From the NCBI GenBank assembly GCA_002692605.1, contig NZLE01000058.1, forward strand, positions 1 to 23,006: a stretch of 23,006 nt of DNA, given 5' to 3'. How positions within the stretch are numbered: the stretch's first letter is position 1; each line of letters opens with the position of its first letter. The translations under genes were made by a program, and so were the position numbers. Positions 21,654-23,006 of this stretch are shown one piece after another. The stretch is from Opitutia bacterium (GTDB lineage: Bacteria > Verrucomicrobiota > Verrucomicrobiia > Opitutales > Seribacteraceae). The notes beneath the pieces were generated by a model, which was not told where the DNA came from, did no database searches, and worked only from the letters and a program-made list of their open reading frames with translations.

Positions 21654-23006
21654 ATGCTCATCGGATCCATCACTCATCAATTCGTACCCGTGGAAACCCG
21701 GGTACCCTTGAAGTTCGGAACTGAGACGCTCACCTCCGTGACCTGTTCGCGCATTCGATTGGAAGCTCGCGGGAGCTCCGTTTCCGGAGTTACGGGTTGG
21801 GGCGAAACCCCCTTGAGCGTGCAGTGGGTTTGGCCTTCGGCTCTTTCCTATGCGGAACGTCACGAAGCCCTCATGGCTTTTTCCGAATCTTTGGTTGCGG
21901 CATGGACGGATTGGCAACGCGAAGGGGATGCCTTGGAGCTTGGCCACGATCTGGTTTTCGAAGACCTGCCCAAAAGACTCGATGCTTACAACGCCATTGA
22001 AAGGAAAGGGCGTGAACCGATGCCCTGGTTGGCCGCTTTGGTCTGCGCCTCACCCATCGACCTCGCCCTGCATGATGCCTTCGGACAATCGCTGGGCCGA
22101 CCCACCTACGCCTGTTATGACGGTGAGAGCCTTGCCCATGACCTCAGCCGCTACCTTGAACCCGCGGAGGATTCGAAGGTACGCTTCGCGGGGAGATATC
22201 CGGCGGATTATCTGCTTTCCGATCTTCCCGAAAGCCTTCCCGTTTGGCATTTGGTCGGAGGATTGGATCCCCTCGATTCCTCGGAACTGAGGGGAGACGA
22301 ACCGGACGATGGGTATCCGGTTCACTTGCGGGAGTGGATCCGACGGGACGGGTTGTCCTGCCTGAAGATCAAACTCCGGGGAAACGACTCCGAATGGGAT
22401 TACCGGCGCTTGCTTGAGGTCGGTCGAATCTCCGCCGAAGAGGGCGTTGATCATCTGACCACAGATTTCAATTGCACCGTGACCGAACCCGCTTACGTCA
22501 ATGACATCCTTGATCGCTTGGCCCGAGAGGACTCCTCGACTCACGACCGCATTCTATACGTCGAACAACCCTTTCCCTACGACCTCGAAATGCATCGGAT
22601 TCCAGTGCATAGCCTGGCCGATAGAAAACCTCTCTTTATGGACGAAAGCGCTCATGATTGGAAGCACGTCCGCTTGGGACGGGAATTGGGGTGGAACGGG
22701 GTCGCCCTCAAGACCTGCAAGACCCAAACTGGGGCCTTGCTCTCCCTTTGCTGGGCCAAGGCTCATGGGATGAGCCTGATGGTACAGGATCTGACCAACC
22801 CCATGCTCGCTCAAATTCCTCACGTCTTGCTCGGTCATCATGCGGGAACGATTATGGGTGTGGAAAGCAATGGCATGCAGTTTTATCCCGATGCCTCGAT
22901 CCGGGAGGCTCGGGTTCATCCTGGTCTTTACACCCGGCGGGAAGGCAGACTCGATCTGTCCACCATACGGGGTCCCGGGTTTGGGTATCGAATGGAGGAA
23001 ATCGAA
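21654..23006 (+). CDS. Enolase-superfamily protein, muconate lactonizing-enzyme type (cut by right window edge)
   Basis: The frame runs open from the ATG at 21654 to the last base (451 codons, no stop), so the C-terminal end lies outside the window. An in-frame TGA at 21615 makes this the first possible ATG. AAGAGA lies just upstream. The barrel domain has LKIKLRG (Lys238-x-Lys240), TDFN (metal ligand Asp271), YVEQPF (Glu304), FMDESAHDW (Asp330) and VALKTCKTQTG (Lys353): the Lys-x-Lys ... Lys layout of the muconate lactonizing subgroup (lactonases, o-succinylbenzoate synthases, dipeptide epimerases). The N-terminal capping domain contains GWGETPLS. The KTCKTQ and VQDLTNP stretches recall a poorly characterised group in planctomycetes and verrucomicrobia, so I assign no reaction. 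It is divergent from terC. Confidence 0.9.
   Translation, partial: MLIGSITHQFVPVETRVPLKFGTETLTSVTCSRIRLEARGSSVSGVTGWGETPLSVQWVWPSALSYAERHEALMAFSESLVAAWTDWQREGDALELGHDLVFEDLPKRLDAYNAIERKGREPMPWLAALVCASPIDLALHDAFGQSLGRPTYACYDGESLAHDLSRYLEPAEDSKVRFAGRYPADYLLSDLPESLPVWHLVGGLDPLDSSELRGDEPDDGYPVHLREWIRRDGLSCLKIKLRGNDSEWDYRRLLEVGRISAEEGVDHLTTDFNCTVTEPAYVNDILDRLAREDSSTHDRILYVEQPFPYDLEMHRIPVHSLADRKPLFMDESAHDWKHVRLGRELGWNGVALKTCKTQTGALLSLCWAKAHGMSLMVQDLTNPMLAQIPHVLLGHHAGTIMGVESNGMQFYPDASIREARVHPGLYTRREGRLDLSTIRGPGFGYRMEEIE

Noticed and set aside
21537..21947. Long N-terminal extension of the TerC protein
   Set aside because: The extension is opposite the enolase-superfamily gene, lacks membrane segments, and a good AAGGA site marks the ATG at 21536.
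22050..22919. Minus-strand frames (22050-22544, 22554-22919) and plus-strand frame 21850-22290
   Set aside because: They are shadows of the enolase-superfamily gene, which occupies the region in a different frame with all catalytic residues.

Overview
The window reads as a contiguous chromosomal stretch of a Gram-negative heterotroph. My best guess is the Planctomycetes-Verrucomicrobia-Chlamydiae group, most likely a marine Verrucomicrobiota. The reasons are LPS genes (kdsA, a YaeI/LpxG-type phosphoesterase), a sulfatase, a secreted FG-GAP protein fused to a hydrolase, a secreted SGNH hydrolase, a menaquinone/ubiquinone methyltransferase, and many starts without a Shine-Dalgarno sequence. This placement is inference; no rRNA gene or other phylogenetic marker was compared. 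I see no tRNA or rRNA gene, insertion sequence, prophage or CRISPR array. The window is almost fully coding, and the longest gap is 117 bases.

Layout. (1) Plus strand, 2-2814: the C-terminal end of a sulfatase, then sucC-sucD (succinyl-CoA synthetase). (2) Minus strand, 8104 down to 2811: a seven-gene run in transcription order HU/IHF-like protein, hisS, yaeI-like phosphoesterase, aat, queF, kdsA, rsmG. It holds translation, tRNA modification and envelope genes. (3) Plus strand, 8212-10540: a ClpX-like AAA+ unfoldase with an apparently duplicated C-terminal small domain, overlapping ubiE/menG. (4) Minus strand, 21536 down to 10537: a nine-gene run with gaps of at most 31 bases and two 4-base overlaps: terC, eda, SGNH hydrolase, M3 oligopeptidase, a small conserved protein, a secreted putative metallopeptidase, an FG-GAP propeller/hydrolase fusion, a PfkB sugar kinase and a YyaL-type thioredoxin-fold protein. 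(5) Plus strand, 21654 to the right edge: an enolase-superfamily (muconate-lactonizing-type) protein whose frame is still open at the window end.

How the genes fit together. Block 2 is housekeeping. Block 4 mixes exported hydrolases and peptidases with cytoplasmic sugar-acid enzymes (KDPG aldolase, PfkB kinase), which suits a polymer- or detritus-degrading life but defines no single pathway. Two convergent gene pairs (sucD/rsmG and ubiE/yyaL) end in interlocked stop codons with no room for a terminator.

The points most worth a second look are the ClpX-like protein with a duplicated, degenerate small domain; a near-absolute codon-context rule in all genes (Tyr, His, Asn and Asp codons end in C when Val follows); a perfect hairpin with a four-residue upstream reading frame just before queF; a histidyl-tRNA synthetase lacking the usual motif 3 Glu-Arg; and the propeller-hydrolase fusion. 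I found no clear defence, mobile or biosynthetic system.
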